Counted from the stretch's first letter, positions 21,863 through 33,970 are shown. The stretch: 64,000 nucleotides of DNA from Plazaster borealis (GCA_021014325.1 CM037462.1:2388318-2452317); one strand, 5' to 3'. The notes: generated by a model from the letters alone, not told the origin. Made by a program: numbers and translations.

Positions 21863-22065
21863 AGTCAACATCCACAAGTAGTGGGCAACAAACAGGAAAA
21901 ACACTTTTCTTTTGTTCAGATTCACTGACAGGGAAAAATGCAGGATTAGCCACAACTAAACTAGCTCAAATTAAATTAAACTACCGATCACAGTTGACTT
22001 GTATAGGTTGTTCTTGCAAGCATTTTACAGTCCAATTTCCACTCCCCAAATAACCTTCCTTCTTA

Positions 22066-22558
22066 GGCCACATAAAAAAAAATTGTTGATCGTCCTTTGT
22101 TGGTGGGAAGTGGGGGTGGGAGGGCGGTTTTTTGGTGTGTTTTTTTTAATAGCAAAATATGAAATAAAGAATAAAGAAATCATCACAATCACCATAAAAC
22201 AGAGGGTTTGTGTTTTGTGTGATGTTGATGTTTTTAATTGTTTTGTTAAACCCATTTAACTCCTAGATGACATTTTCTTTTAAAATAAAATAAAATCTAA
22301 AACGCAGTGTAGCCTAAGTAAGTATTTGAAGAATTGTTCTTGTTTTTGCCAACCTGAATAACCTTCTTCAAACATCTATTTCCAACCAATGGATTTAAGG
22401 GATTTAAAAAAAAAATAGGGAGCCAAATTTGACTGAAAAGATCATTGAAAAGACCGTTTTTTATGATAAAAATAATAAAATCAAAAAATTTTAAAAACTG
22501 GGTTGGGGTTTCGTAGGGTCAGGCGGGGACGATCAACAATGTTTCGTTTTATGTGGCC
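22066..22558. mobile_element. Harbinger-like element with TTA duplication
   Basis: Inverted ends GGCCACATAAAA and TTTTATGTGGCC, flanked on both sides by TTA (22063-22065 and 22559-22561). Next to the ends, TTGTTGATCGTCC pairs with GGACGATCAACAA. A 3-base TTA duplication and GG-starting termini fit PIF/Harbinger. The 493-base interior has short open frames but no transposase similarity that I can see. Confidence 0.75.
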
Positions 22559-22561
22559 TTA

Positions 22562-23322
22562 TAACAGTGATAGATACCCAATCAAGACAAAACTGGCGCT
22601 TCCTAGCTTAATCAAAATACCCACAGAACCATGAATGATTCCAGCCTGCTAAGCAACAGGACAATACCCAAAATAGACTAGCCTCATTGGGCGCACTGCT
22701 CTCCAATGCAAAATTGGATTTGTGGGACAATAATTGGTAAAAATGGTGGCTACGACCATTAAAGGTTTTTTTCTCTCTCTCTCTGTCTTAAGATTGCTGT
22801 TGTTTGAATGAAAATTATTCTGCCAGAACAATGAAGAGTAAGGACATGAGGCTCGGATTTGAGGATTAACTTTGTTTGGACTAATGAGTTTTATATTAGG
22901 CTGGCCATATATTCAGCTGCCCTCCTGTCTGGTATTAAAGCTAAGCTGTGTGATGAAGCGATAATATCAATTATTAAACACTTCTTATTGTTGGAATAGG
23001 AATGTACATTATTCACTTGAAGAATAAATGTATTTTTTGACAGTTATCTTTTATGGATGATGAAATCTCTGGTGGCAAAGGCACTGATCACTCACATAAT
23101 TGAAATGATAATTGAAAATGAAAACATCAGTTGTTTTGACTAAATTTATAAAGAAACTTCCAACAGATTTCTCATGTATTCCGACCAAATGGTCACTAAT
23201 AAAGTGGCAGCATCAAAATAGCAGGACAATAAACATGTAGCACTCATTGTTTGAGTACTTTATTCAAAGTTCTCCAAAGTACGTAAGTGAGTGTCTCATC
23301 AGTGTTAAACAATCATACAGTT
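22562..23322. other. Unassigned sequence
   Basis: No gene or recognised repeat; a short CT microsatellite at about 22772-22785. Confidence 0.4.
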
Positions 23323-23689
23323 CAGGGCTCCAATTTTACACTGGACCACAGGCCCGAGGCCATTAGTTTTAGTGTTGGGCCAGTAAACTCATGACCGGAC
23401 AAAGCCGGTGGTCTTGTGTTTTTCACTTAAATTATACTACCTCACTCTGTGTAATATCGTGTTCAAATGTTGGCTTTTTGTCTCATAAAATAACTTTCAG
23501 TTCTATTCTACAAAGTCTACTTGACCCATAATGACAAATGAGATAAATCCATGTCTTTTAGTACTTTTTCAAATAAAATAAACTAACATTTCTTTCTTAT
23601 TTTGGTCTTGTAAAAACAATTCTGGTCCAGTTAACATTTTGAGCAACAAGCCCTGTGGTCTTGTGGATTCTTCCCCATAATTTGAGCCA
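23323..23689 (+). mobile_element. Family H element, copy 3
   Basis: Begins CAGGGCTCCAATTTTACACT and ends near ATAATTTGAGCC. Shares GGCCAGTAAACTCATGACCG and GAGCAACAAGCCCTGTGGTC with copy 2, so copies 2 and 3 are closer to each other than to copy 1. Confidence 0.8.
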
Positions 23690-24637
23690 TCCAATTACTG
23701 TTTACGTTCTAACAATAAGGTGTGCTTAACTCCCCCCGCGGCGAACATGTTTCCAACATCGGGTGGCAGATCCTGTTTATCGGCTGCCCCCAAACTATGG
23801 AATGAACTGCCATCTGACAATCAACACTCTTGCAACCCATTGATATTTTTTAACGTAAAGTAAAGAAGTTTCTTTTTAATCTTGCTTTATAATGTAAATG
23901 TGCCTTGAATTTTCTAGTTGCATGTACTTTTTAATTATTTTAATCTACTTTAAAAAAATACTTTTTATGATGTAATGCACGGTTGACCATTGTTATTATT
24001 ATTATTATTAATCATAATTGAGCACATCTGAAAGAACTAGATACAGGCTTATTAACAGATATTAGGTGTAAACAATTCTAAACACTTATATATGAATAGA
24101 AAACAAAACTATTAATTCTCCAGAAGACGATCAGAGCATACTGATCGAAACGTCGAGTTGAAACCAACGGTTTTTTTCAGAACCACCCCAACTCATGTGT
24201 TACCGCAAACCTTTCCATATCGTATTTCCACCATGCAAAGTTTCAAATCCTACTCAATACAAATTGTCATCGAAATATAGATTTAAGCTCTTATAATTGA
24301 GATTTGTTATAAAAGATCCTACTCAGCCAAACAGACGGAACAATCCACTAGGAGTAGCAGGTAATATAATGGCTTGGTAAGTGGGGTCGGTGGCATGGCA
24401 AACCACATAAATGTTGTTTCAGGGTACACTGTGAAGTTTATACATTGGTGATAGAATACATTTATGCATCCATTCATGGCCTTTCAGTGGTTATTGGCTT
24501 TTTGGACTGTCAGTGGCCACCCTCTCACTAACCTTAACCTTGTTCTTCAGATTGCTAAAATCTTAGATGGATTTATACAATCACTGCTCAAGTGGCTAAG
24601 GGGGTGTGACTTGAACACTAAACCTGCTTGAGCAGCA
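23690..24637. other. Unassigned sequence with (ATT)n and a GAAACGTC motif
   Basis: Contains an (ATT)n microsatellite at about 23990-24010 and the hairpin described at 24118-24200. No gene seen. Confidence 0.4.
24118..24200 (+). ncRNA. Hammerhead-like hairpin motif (Penelope-type candidate)
   Basis: CAGAAGA at 24121-24127, a stem CGATCAG (24128-24134) pairing with CTGATCG (24141-24147) around loop AGCATA, then GAAACGTC. Further on, GAGTTG (24155-24160) can pair with CAACTC about 30 bases later. Hammerhead ribozymes use CUGANGA, stem II, then GAAA; Penelope-like retroelements are known to carry such motifs. This copy has A where the core needs U, and one extra base before stem II, so it is at best a decayed relative. 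Low-confidence call. Confidence 0.35.
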
Positions 24638-24802
24638 TGGCCCAATGTTGCTTAAAAACTTTTTACTATTAAGCAAAAATAAGCAGAACACCAGTCACAG
24701 CTGTGAAATGGTACTTTGGCTGGTCACCTTATTCTGGGAAGCACCATTTTGTTGTGCTCAGTTTCTTTTTGTGCTAAGCAGCTAGTATGAACTTGGGCCC
24801 AG
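24638..24802 (+). mobile_element. Family A MITE, diverged
   Basis: GGCCCAATGTTGCTTAA at the left and GCTAAGCAGC...GAACTTGGGCCC at the right; the middle has AAGCAGAACACCAGTCAC and GGTACTTTGGCTGG. Confidence 0.75.
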
Positions 24803-25087
24803 AACTGACAAGTTTGGATTAGAAGCCAGTTACCAGCAAACTTCCACAGAAGCCAAAACAATGAAAATCAAACTTTCATATTTTGTTTGTCATCGTCAAT
24901 TAAGCTTTCGTAAACTATGGTGGTGTTCCTTTGTCTGGATGTAACTTTTGGTATTGTCACCAGAAACTGTACACAACAAAGCAACTAGAATCTGGAAATT
25001 CATCAAGGCCTACTTGTTGAGAAGCCACATTACATTAGTCGGGGCCTACACCTCCAACAGCACAATTATTAGCGCCAATAACTGGAT

Positions 25088-25212
25088 GAAGAAATGTTCA
25101 GTTTCAGATATGGGAGGATTTACCCCAATTCACATGCAAGGCTCCAGTCTGAGGTGGGATTCGCACCGGGGTCCACAGAGGTGAAAGAAACCACAGAGCC
25201 AACCTGATCCCC
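25088..25212 (-). mobile_element. M-family SINE, tRNA-derived head
   Basis: Minus-strand order: GATCAGGTTGGCTCTGTGG (box A), then CCCCGGTGCGAATCCC (box B), then GTGAATTGGGGTAAATCC. The copy at 36836-37070 has GGTTGGCGTAGAGG and CCGGTTCGTATCCC in the same order. The tRNA isotype cannot be assigned. Confidence 0.65.
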
Positions 25213-25530
25213 ATTAGTTCCACTGTCATTGTAAATCTAGTGACGCCTAGTACGAGAGTGAAGAGGCTTTCTTGATCTCTTTCTTTACTTTCTTTTATTT
25301 ATGTTATGTTTTAAAATCACACCGTGATGCTTTAAGTTAAAAGTACAATTATTTTATCTGCTGCTACCTTTGTCTAAAAATAATAATGAAATTTTCATAA
25401 GCAATTGTAAGGCTCCTGTTACTGTGGCAGAGTGTAATCAGCTGTTCACTTTAAATATGACATGTTTGAAAACAAAAGGATTAGAATTGAAGATGCATTC
25501 TTGATGCATAATGTAAATTGTTTGTCATCT
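25213..25530. other. Unassigned sequence
   Basis: No gene or repeat recognised. Confidence 0.4.
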
Positions 25531-25912
25531 GTGGCGTGTCCTGGCCGAGCAGTTAATAAGCGCACTGGACTCAATCTCTGGTGTTTCTCATCAGCAGAGT
25601 GTGGGTTACAGTACAGGTCGTGACACTTGTGTCATTGAGCAACATACTTTACCATAATTGCCTTGTCCTTCGGATTGGACATTAGGCCCTAGGCCCCATG
25701 TATACTATGAGGTAGAGCATGTAAAAGAACCCAGAACACTTATCTTGGAAGAGTAGGGGTTAACCCTGGTATTTCTGGTTCACATTCTCATTTATATCTA
25801 GCGCAAGCACCCTTGTTTACAGGTTTCCTCAGGCTTGTGAGCTACAGTGATTAAGTTCACTTGTTATAAGGCATCCTTGGTTTCAATACCAGAAATATAT
25901 AATTATAAAAAT
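25531..25912 (+). mobile_element. tRNA-Leu(CAA)-type SINE, alternative 3' part
   Basis: GTGTCCTGGCCGAGCAGTTA head with a CTCAATC anticodon loop and a damaged box B (GGTTACAGTAC). Same body as 11811 through AAGAACCCAGAACACTTATC, but then a different 3' region: CACCCTTGTTTACAGG, CTACAGTGATTAAG and CCTTGGTTTCAATACCAG. That region is shared with 32138-32485 and, inverted, 48100-48212. Confidence 0.8.
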
Positions 25913-26003
25913 ACTAATCTTTAAATCATTGACTCATTCTCAGGAACTAAATCTCTTTTTCACAGAATAAGGGTTTTTACTTTAGAAATTAGAATTTAGA
26001 ATG

Positions 26004-26505
26004 TAGGTATGTGAAGATCCGCATCGATCGCGGCCGCTATTTTCTGCCAGATTTGTGTTCCGCATCTACTGCGCGCGCTGGGCACACCCCCTTAAATTTT
26101 TTTTCTTTTTGCTGCTGTGTGATGATGATGTGGAAAAAAAAAATCGATGATGACGAGTGGGAGAATCCCTTTCGCCCATGTTTTTTTTTTCCGAATGGCG
26201 CGTTTTTTTTACTCTTCGAAGAGAAGTTAAAAAATACAAGTTTTGATTTGTCAGTTTTTATGTTTTGCAAAATGCTTACCCGGTCGCGAAAATGACTGAC
26301 GTCTCGCTGCCGGGGATTCGCGCGCGTCGGGGCAGGGGGCATGATGAGCGCGAAAAAGTCGCGCGTTTTTGGGTCAAAAAATCCCAATCAATTGCCTGTA
26401 GAAAAAATGACGCTACGCTTCAAATGCTTGTAATTTCTTTATCAATTAAGACTTCTCAATAATTTTGGTATCACGTTCACTTTGAATTTTTTCTTCACAT
26501 ACCTA
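26004..26505. mobile_element. CpG-rich DNA transposon derivative with 7-bp TSD
   Basis: Perfect 14-base inverted ends TAGGTATGTGAAGA (26004-26017) and its inverse (26492-26505), flanked by direct TAGAATG at 25997-26003 and 26506-26512. The interior is far richer in CpG than its surroundings (GATCGCGGCCGC, GCGCGCGCTGGG, TTCGCGCGCGTCGG, GTCGCGCG). A 116-codon minus-strand frame (26037-26387) has no recognisable domain. Superfamily unassigned. Confidence 0.85.
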
Positions 26506-26512
26506 TAGAATG

Positions 26513-28368
26513 TCCTTTTTTATAGAGTAATTTTTGTGCAACCTTGTTTTCCTGTTCAATTTTTTTCTTCTTCATCATAGGCTTTAAATATTTGCAAGCA
26601 TAAAAACTATCACTCAATCACCCCCAAAAACATGTTTTGAATTCCACCCCCCCCCCCCAAGTGTGAAACAAAATTTACAAGGAGAAAAAAAGGCCATCCA
26701 TTAGGCATCAGTTGATCATTGACTATCAGTATCAGTATCACCATGAAATGTAAAAAAACTTTCAAACTCAAAGTTCAAGTAACAAACACATTTTCAAAAA
26801 TGCTGGTACAACACTTGCCAATTTACCTTTTATTTCAAAACAAATGACATTAACAGGTAACAAACTTTGAAAAGTGCCTAAAGATAAAAGCAGAAAAAAA
26901 CAATCAGTATAAGAAAACTAAAGAATCTTTTTAGAACTCACCCAATGTTGACACTGTGACAGAGCACGCAATCACAAGCAAGCTCACTTTGAGACAACAG
27001 CAGATTGGTAAAATTGTGGTTGCTAGAGAGGGAGCCCTCTTGTGACACTTTGTAACCAGTAATAGAAAATGCTCATCTGCTGGTAAAAAAATAATGAGAG
27101 TAAAATTGGAATTCTGCTTTGAAAAGGCAATTCACTTTCTGAAAACTGTTCAAATTCAAAGTTCCCTCTTTTTTTTAATTGATTGATGAAAAACCAGCAA
27201 CAAATATTCATCAAATTTACATATTTTCTCATGTTATTACAGAAAAAAACTTTGTGATGAAAGAAAGGATGTTCAGGAGAGCTTAATTTAACATTCTTAA
27301 AATACCCAACTTTGTAAATGTAGCAGTGTAGTGGCAAGATATTATAACAAAAATAATTTAAAAAATGATTTGGTCAGCTCTCAGTCAAAGACCAGAATAA
27401 TTGTTGCTTGGAGATTCAGTTCAAGATGGAGACCTGAAACCAGCCAAACCATGATGAGTCTTAAGACTAAAACACTTTAGGACCAGTCCAAATTCTCTCA
27501 AAGTGGTTCGGCTGGCTGGTTCAGTGTTGAAAAGTATCCATATTCAATATGAAATATGGACTGGTGAAAACGCTGACAAACCAGTGAAATGACAAGTTAA
27601 CTGGTCCCCTTAGCTATATTTTTTAGTCAGTAAACAAAGTTTAAGAGCAAACCCTGAAGTCACCATACCCAGCTGCAGATTTATTATGTACCATTTCCTT
27701 TCCCAGTGGAAAAAAAACATCCCTAAAATTATGAAAGAGTATCATCCCTCCAAGTTGAAAAACTGTAAAAACACTGAACAAATAAAACTATCATAACAAC
27801 ATCCACACTCCCCCAACTTTTCATTTTTTATTCATTAATTTTTATTTTTTGTTGGGGGGGGGGGCTGATTGATGATGGGAATAAAGGGAATATAACAATT
27901 ATGCAGCCGTCTTGAGCACTTTTAGGTTCAAGACCCTGAAGGCTATTGCTGACACCCTTTGATTGCATATTTTCATAATTTCGCAGAAAACAATCTCTCC
28001 TTGATTATGGAAGTGTCACACGATGACTTCAATACATATTTTATAAAGTACTAACGACTAAATTATACCAACCTTAGTGAGGTCACGCTTTCACTCATCC
28101 ATGAAATGATATCAAATTTTTTTTTTGCAGAATCTCTCTGATGCAGTGTCTGGGAATTCAACATTAGGATCTTGAAATGGGTTTCCTGACCTCCTTTTGA
28201 ATATTCCCTTGTGGGACTAATGATGAATATCCAATGCAAATCCAGGTCTTTAAAAGACAACAGACTAAATCACCACTGAGTAGATTTCCTATGACCTTAG
28301 ATGGCATTTGTGCCATTATGATGTACAGTGAATAAGCTGTGATTAATCATTAGTGCAACTATCAGACT
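26513..28368. other. Unassigned AT-rich sequence
   Basis: No gene or repeat family seen. Homopolymers C12 at 26647-26658 and G11 at 27854-27864; short TATCAGTATCAGTATC repeat near 26724-26740. Confidence 0.4.
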
Positions 28369-28672
28369 CTGTCCTGGCAGAGCGGATAAGAGCACCGGAC
28401 TCAAGCTGTGGTGTTTTTGATCAGCAGAGAGTGTGGGTTTGAGTCCCGGTCGTGACACTTGTGTCCTTAAGCAAGACACTTAACCATTGATGCTTCTCTT
28501 CACCCAGGAGTACAGATGGGTACCGGCGAGAGCTGGGGAGTAACCTGCGATGGACAGGCAGCCTGTCCAGGGGGAATACAAATATTCTCAGTTGTTTAAT
28601 GGCAAGGAAATCCGGATATAATCACCGGCCTGATGAGCCATATTGGCTCGGGACAGACTTTACTATCAGACT
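28369..28672 (+). mobile_element. tRNA-Leu(CAA)-derived SINE, type I body
   Basis: CTGTCCTGGCAGAGCGGATA head, loop CTCAAGC, box B GGTTTGAGTCC, then TTGCTTCTCTTCACCCAG-like text (here GATGCTTCTCTTCACCCAGG) and GGGTACCGGCGAG. The copy at 60238-60588 shares this body. Lacks the GCGC..TTATTATT tail. Confidence 0.8.
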
Positions 28673-31600
28673 CTTAGATTGGTCCTTGCTTTGGCGGGGG
28701 GGTACTACTGACTAACACAGCATTAATAAAGGCACCAGATGACTTCCCCTTCCAGCCTCAGTTTCATTCCAAAGAATGAAAGGTAAAAAGGCAGCATCAA
28801 GCAAGATGTCTTGATGATAGCACAGAATGAAATAAAACTGTCTTCAAGATCTATGTATAATAGCAATTGAAGCCTTTCTAAGATGTGTTTTCCTGCAAGC
28901 ATATCCCCATGATAGCCACAGGATAAACAAGAAAATATTGGGACAAGGAAATCAAAATTAAACCCAAAACAGTCATGCTACTTCGGCATCAGATCCATCC
29001 AGTTGCACATGGTCACTGACTATTTTCACAATCTTTACCACGCACTATGCATAAGAATTAACTAAAACACAATTCTCGACAAACTGCCTCAAAATGAACA
29101 TCAGCAGGGGCATAACCAGGGGCCAGCCCTCAGACCCCTTGCCCCCCTACCCCCCCCCCCATGAAATAAAAATGCACAAATGAATGGTTTGATACATTAA
29201 ATAGCCCCATTCCCAGCAATGTCTGTGCCCACTGCTTGCGCCCCCCCCCCCACCCACTGATGAAAAATGTCTGGTTTTCGCCACTGAACATATCAAGGAG
29301 CACCCCATCCTAAAAGCATCTGTCATTATTAGACTACACAGAAAAATACAGATAAATAGATTAGCGTCTGGAAAATACGTTCAGTTTACGTATGGAAATA
29401 AATTGATGATTGGTGCCCAGGTGCCACGATTATGCATTACAACAAAATAAAATACATACATCTTTAGTGCACCACATTCGGGTCCATCTCTTATAGCTAT
29501 ATAATGGCCCTTGATACTTTGAGAGAGAAAATAGTTCCAAGATAGCCAAAGAAACTGCATTCTTGTAAGTCAAACTCACTTTCATTTTTTCCTTCAAATT
29601 GTTCAATAACTGATGTCATTTTTATTGGTTGCGGGAAAATAGAGCAATTGGGCCTGGTGGCCCTTTCCCTGGAGATGTCACAGCTTCGCTGTTACGCTGA
29701 AACTTTAAACGTGTCAAGTCTCGCATGAATGTCTTGTTCCAATTACAGCTACATTAGTGTCTACAAACATAGTATTATCATGACTGTCATTAAATCCCTT
29801 TCTCTTTAAAGCAGTTATTTCTGATCATCTGGTTATCATTATAGGCTTATGATATGGAATGACAGGAAACACAGATGAAAAGAAAGTATTTAAAAACAAA
29901 AGAATCTTTCTTAACTCGTCCCAAAACAGATCAATTAGATTATTATAACAGTCAAAACTTTCGACTCAACTGAACATACTCCTTTTATTTTATGCTTGGT
30001 GTGGCCCCCATAAACTATTGTCCCATTTTAAGAACTTTAATATCTTGGAACAATTTAGTGTACAATGTCCTACATATATCCATCCAAATTAAATAACATA
30101 ATTTTAACCCAATCCCACTCCAGGAACAGGAAGAAAAGCAACAATAAAATTTTTAAAAATGTATTTTTGTTGGGTCAAGGCTGAAAATTGGGGAACATTT
30201 TGACATATTGAACGCTTGCATCTATCTAAGCTTGGTGTTCTCTAAATGTAATGCTATTTGTAAAAAATGTACTCTCTTCCAGGTTAAATAATTAGGAAGG
30301 TGGCATTGAAAATAATTTATTATTGTTTGAGCCGCCGAATTAGATAATAAGAGCAAACATCACAAAATTATGATGTGCATATTGCACACAAAGTTATCAT
30401 CATTAAGAACATTTATATTTATTTTAATCTTAAAGCTCATATAGTTCATACCAGTACCAATCTTTCCAGGGGAATATTTTTGGTATCGATGCAATCAGAA
30501 TGCAATTCAACTGCAAAAAAACTAAAAACCTAAAAAACAAACTCAAAACACCTACAGAATTTGTTTCCTATTTTGTTGAGTCTGTGATAATACTGATTTC
30601 TGGTTGAAGAGAATCCTAAAAACTTCTATGCTTAATATTTTTGTCCCTCCTCAACGAGCTTGCAGGCTCACATGCACTTGTATTTACACAGCTAAGCTTT
30701 CCAAAGAGGGTATCACTGACTAGAAAAGTAGAAATTAATCTCCTGAATTGCCTTTTAAACCATGGCACTTAGTGGAGCAGTTGCCTTATAAAAGACTGCA
30801 GTAATGCTGCCTCTAAGGGGATGGGTATCTGGTTGTGTCTGTTTACTGATACGGTCTCGATCACTGCATCACCATGTACTTCAGAACACATCAAATTGTG
30901 TGGGCAAACACCAAACCATGCACTGAGCCTTGTTGGAGGACCATTTTAGGGATGTTATGACTCCGTCTTTGTAAATAATTTCTCCTTGCTAGAGGGAAGA
31001 AAGGGGGAAAGGGGGGGGGTATACATTGGGGAGGGTTGAAATCATCAAGTAATCACAGATTTAGGCCATAGATAAGTTATGAGGCTTTCAGAGGTTATGG
31101 GCTCATCCGACGACACAGGCAGTGAGGAGCAATTACGGCGACGTATATAGTCGACTTTGATTGCTTGTAAACACTAGCGTCAGGCAAATAGATGATTTCT
31201 GGTTCCTCATATGAAACTGTCTGGGAGACTTCATAGTGGTGTGGGACAATTCTGAAGAGTCTTCATTTATGTAGAATTGCTGAGCTAATTTGACAACCAA
31301 GAAAGGAAAGGGGGGAGGGGGAGTCCATCCACGGAAAGGTTGGTACAAAAAATCTCTTATGGAATGGGCTGAAAGAGAATAGCACTCTTGAAATTCTGAA
31401 AACTGATTAATCACTTAAAGTTTCTGAAGAGATTTATTACCGTATTTAGAACAGTATGTGCCTTTTGCGGTGGTATGACCAATCTGTAAGCTGATGACAG
31501 AAAATACAATATTTGCAAATCTTGGAAAACTTGTGTCGTTTTTTTTGTTTTCCCTATTTCTAGCATGAATCATCAAACTGATGTGGAAAAAAAATGTCAA

Positions 31601-32137
31601 AGCCAAATAACACTGTCGGTAAAATATGAGTAATGCGTCCAAAGTTTCTTAAGGAAAAAAAATTGAGACATGTCCATTAGTCATAACTTTATTAATAATT
31701 CCACTAGAGAGTTCTTTCCACTAGTTAATTTCAGCTGGTGTTTAAAACCACTTGTATCAGTATTCAAAAACAATTTGTCAAAAGCAATAGGCCCAGACAA
31801 ATGGTCCGGATTATTGAAACGAATGAAATAAATAATTCACAATAACTGATGAGCCCTCTTCCCTTTCTCCTGCGAACATCACTCAATTCATTCTTTGAAA
31901 CAACTGTTATGTCTCAATGGCAGGGATGGTAAACTTCCGGAGGGAAAAGGATGTAGACTCGAAACTGAAAAGGAAATAGTGTCAGCACAGGATAAAGAAC
32001 AAAGAAAGATAGTTTGTCTAGCTCCATCTAAAAACCATCACTCTTTTCAAGTGAACAACCACATCATAAACTGCTGATGAAACAGAAGCACAATTCAACT
32101 TTAGTCAGAAAATTGGAAGGTAAAATAGAGATACAGA
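28673..32137. other. Unassigned sequence, largest repeat-poor block
   Basis: About 3.5 kb with no recognised mobile element. Contains C11 runs at 29150-29160 and 29241-29251 and G9 at 31011-31019. A single CCTTCCAGCCTCAGTTTC at about 28756-28773 matches the unit of the 44-base minisatellite at 49482. Open frames (at most 93 codons) show nothing recognisable. Confidence 0.4.
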
Positions 32138-32485
32138 AAAAAGCACAGGACTCAAGCTCTGGTGTTTCTGATCAGCAGAGTGTGGGTTCGAGTCCCAGTC
32201 GTGGCACTTGTATCCTTGAGCAAGATACTTTACCATAATTGCTTTGTCCTTCAGATGAGACATTAAGCTGTAGGTCCTGTGTACTAGGATTGGTAGTGCA
32301 TGTAAAATAACCCAGAACACTTATCTTTGAAGAGTAGGGGTTAACCCCAGTGTTTCTGGTTCACATAGCAAGCAACCTTGTTTACAGGTTTCCTCAGGAT
32401 TGCAAGCTACAGAGATTAGGTTCAATTATAAGGTATCCTTGGTTTCAATATCAGAAATATATAATAATTATTAATATTATTATTT
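32138..32485 (+). mobile_element. tRNA-Leu-type SINE, 5' truncated
   Basis: Begins inside the head at GCACAGGACTCAAGCTCTGG, so box A is missing, and continues through box B GGTTCGAGTCCCAG, AACCCAGAACACTTATC, TTGTTTACAGGTTTCC and CCTTGGTTTCAATATCAG. 5' truncation is usual for LINE-mobilised elements. Confidence 0.8.
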
Positions 32486-32617
32486 CAAATTTGACCTCAG
32501 GGAATGTGACAGTTTTCACATCAAATGAGATTATTTCATGTTAAAGCACGGACAGAAAAGGAATACTTCTTGAGATGCATATGATCATAAAGTTTCTTTC
32601 TTTTTTTCAACAAATGA

Positions 32618-32746
32618 TCAGGGCAGTTTCATTAGCTCTGCTTACCACGGAATTCTGCGCTTAAAGAGCCCTGATGTAAAGCGCATCAACTTATTTTACG
32701 TAAGCGCAAAATTCCACGGTAAGCACAGCCATGAAATTAGACCCTG
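32618..32746. mobile_element. Short family A-like palindrome
   Basis: CAGGGCAGTTTCATTAGCTC at the left pairs with GCCATGAAATTAGACCCTGG at the right; inner arms GCTTACCACGGAATT and AATTCCACGGTAAGC pair exactly. Joined to the next family A copy through a shared CCTGG. Confidence 0.8.
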
Positions 32747-32938
32747 GGCCCAATTTCATAGAGCTGCTCAAGCAGAAAATATTGCTTGACAGTTTTCTGC
32801 TTAGCAGAAATGTGCAGGATACCAGTCACAAATCACAAATGTCATGGTAGCTTAGCTGGTAACCTTATTCTGGTAAACATAAGTTTGTTGTGCTCTAAGC
32901 TGCTTTTGTGCTTAAGCAGCTCTATGAAATTGGGTCCA
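32747..32938 (+). mobile_element. Family A MITE
   Basis: GGCCCAATTTCATAGAGCTG left end, CAGCTCTATGAAATTGGG right end, body with AGCAGAAAATATTGCTTGAC and GTGCAGGATACCAGTCAC. Same subtype as 6661-6867 and 59039-59238. Confidence 0.9.
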
Positions 32939-33970
32939 GATTACAAAACAGTCTTTTCAGATTTTAAATCACTTTTCCTTTTTGAAATTTTACTAACAAT
33001 AAAAAGTGCCCTAATTTATTAAGTAAAACCATAACCACCTGTTATTAATCAATTATTTGTCAGATATGTTTTGAGAGAGACGGGGATAGAGAGGGAGCGA
33101 GAGAGTGGGTTTAATCCCTAATGATACTTAGAGTGCTCCAGGAGATGAACTTCATGAAGTGACCACGTCTTTGGTTTCATCTTCAGCCATCTATTACCAC
33201 GCACTGGGAGTAAGAAATTCCAGAGGACGGGTCAATTGCCCTACCACACAAGAGAGTACCTCCAGGCAGTAAACTAGGCAGCCATCTTGAAGTAAAAACC
33301 CAACTTTATTCACCTCCTATTTTAGGCCCAGAGGCGTCTTCTAATTGCTTTCATGATTGCGTTGCTATGGGAACAACTGATAATCTTTTTCTGATGGTAT
33401 CTGTCTCAGCTCCTCCTCTTCTATGCTCGTCACCACTTCAAACATTAATTTGCAACGGGACCGACATGTTGACATTTCTACTAGAGAATCTAACGCAATT
33501 TCCCCTTGTCTGGCGCTGCTGTGGAGAGTAACGATCATCAATTATAGTTCATTTCTGAAAACAACAGCTTCTGTTTCAAACTTAATATCTCATTTTTAAA
33601 TTAAAGAGTTGGTATACCTTTATTACAAAGTCCATTTCACAGCTAAAGCACACCTCCACAGAAAAGCAAACATTCAAGAAAAGTGCAAGAGGAATTTGAT
33701 ACAGATTCCTGAGCTCTTAACCATTTTTTTACCAGGCCCTAAAAGTGGCACCTAAAAGAATTCTCCCAAAGATCTTTTTTGACAGAAGTCAACAGTCGAG
33801 TTACAGTTTGAAGAATCTAAAGTATCCAACAAAAAAGAACATCAGGTTGGGTCAAGCATTACGTTTATGGATAAAAGACTTTCTACACTGCCACCATTCC
33901 ATTCAAAAAGAACTAATAATGATAACTTCGCTTTTTTCTTATGGCAACTTTACATTTTTCTCGAAGCATA
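32939..33970. other. Unassigned sequence; possible regulatory region
   Basis: The stretch 33330-33560 is complex and repeat-free and holds an X-box-like site (separate entry). GA-rich low complexity at about 33075-33110. No exon recognised. Confidence 0.35.
33361..33374. promoter_or_regulatory. X-box-like (RFX) motif
   Basis: GTTGCTATGGGAAC matches the 14-base palindromic RFX site GTTGCCATGGCAAC at 12 of 14 positions. A chance match is possible in 64 kb; conservation would be needed to support it. Confidence 0.25.

Noticed and set aside
26037..26387. 116-codon frame inside the CpG-rich element, considered as a transposase remnant
   Set aside because: Lysine- and phenylalanine-rich text over A/T runs with no catalytic motif visible; the long frame follows from few TA-containing stops in CpG-rich DNA.
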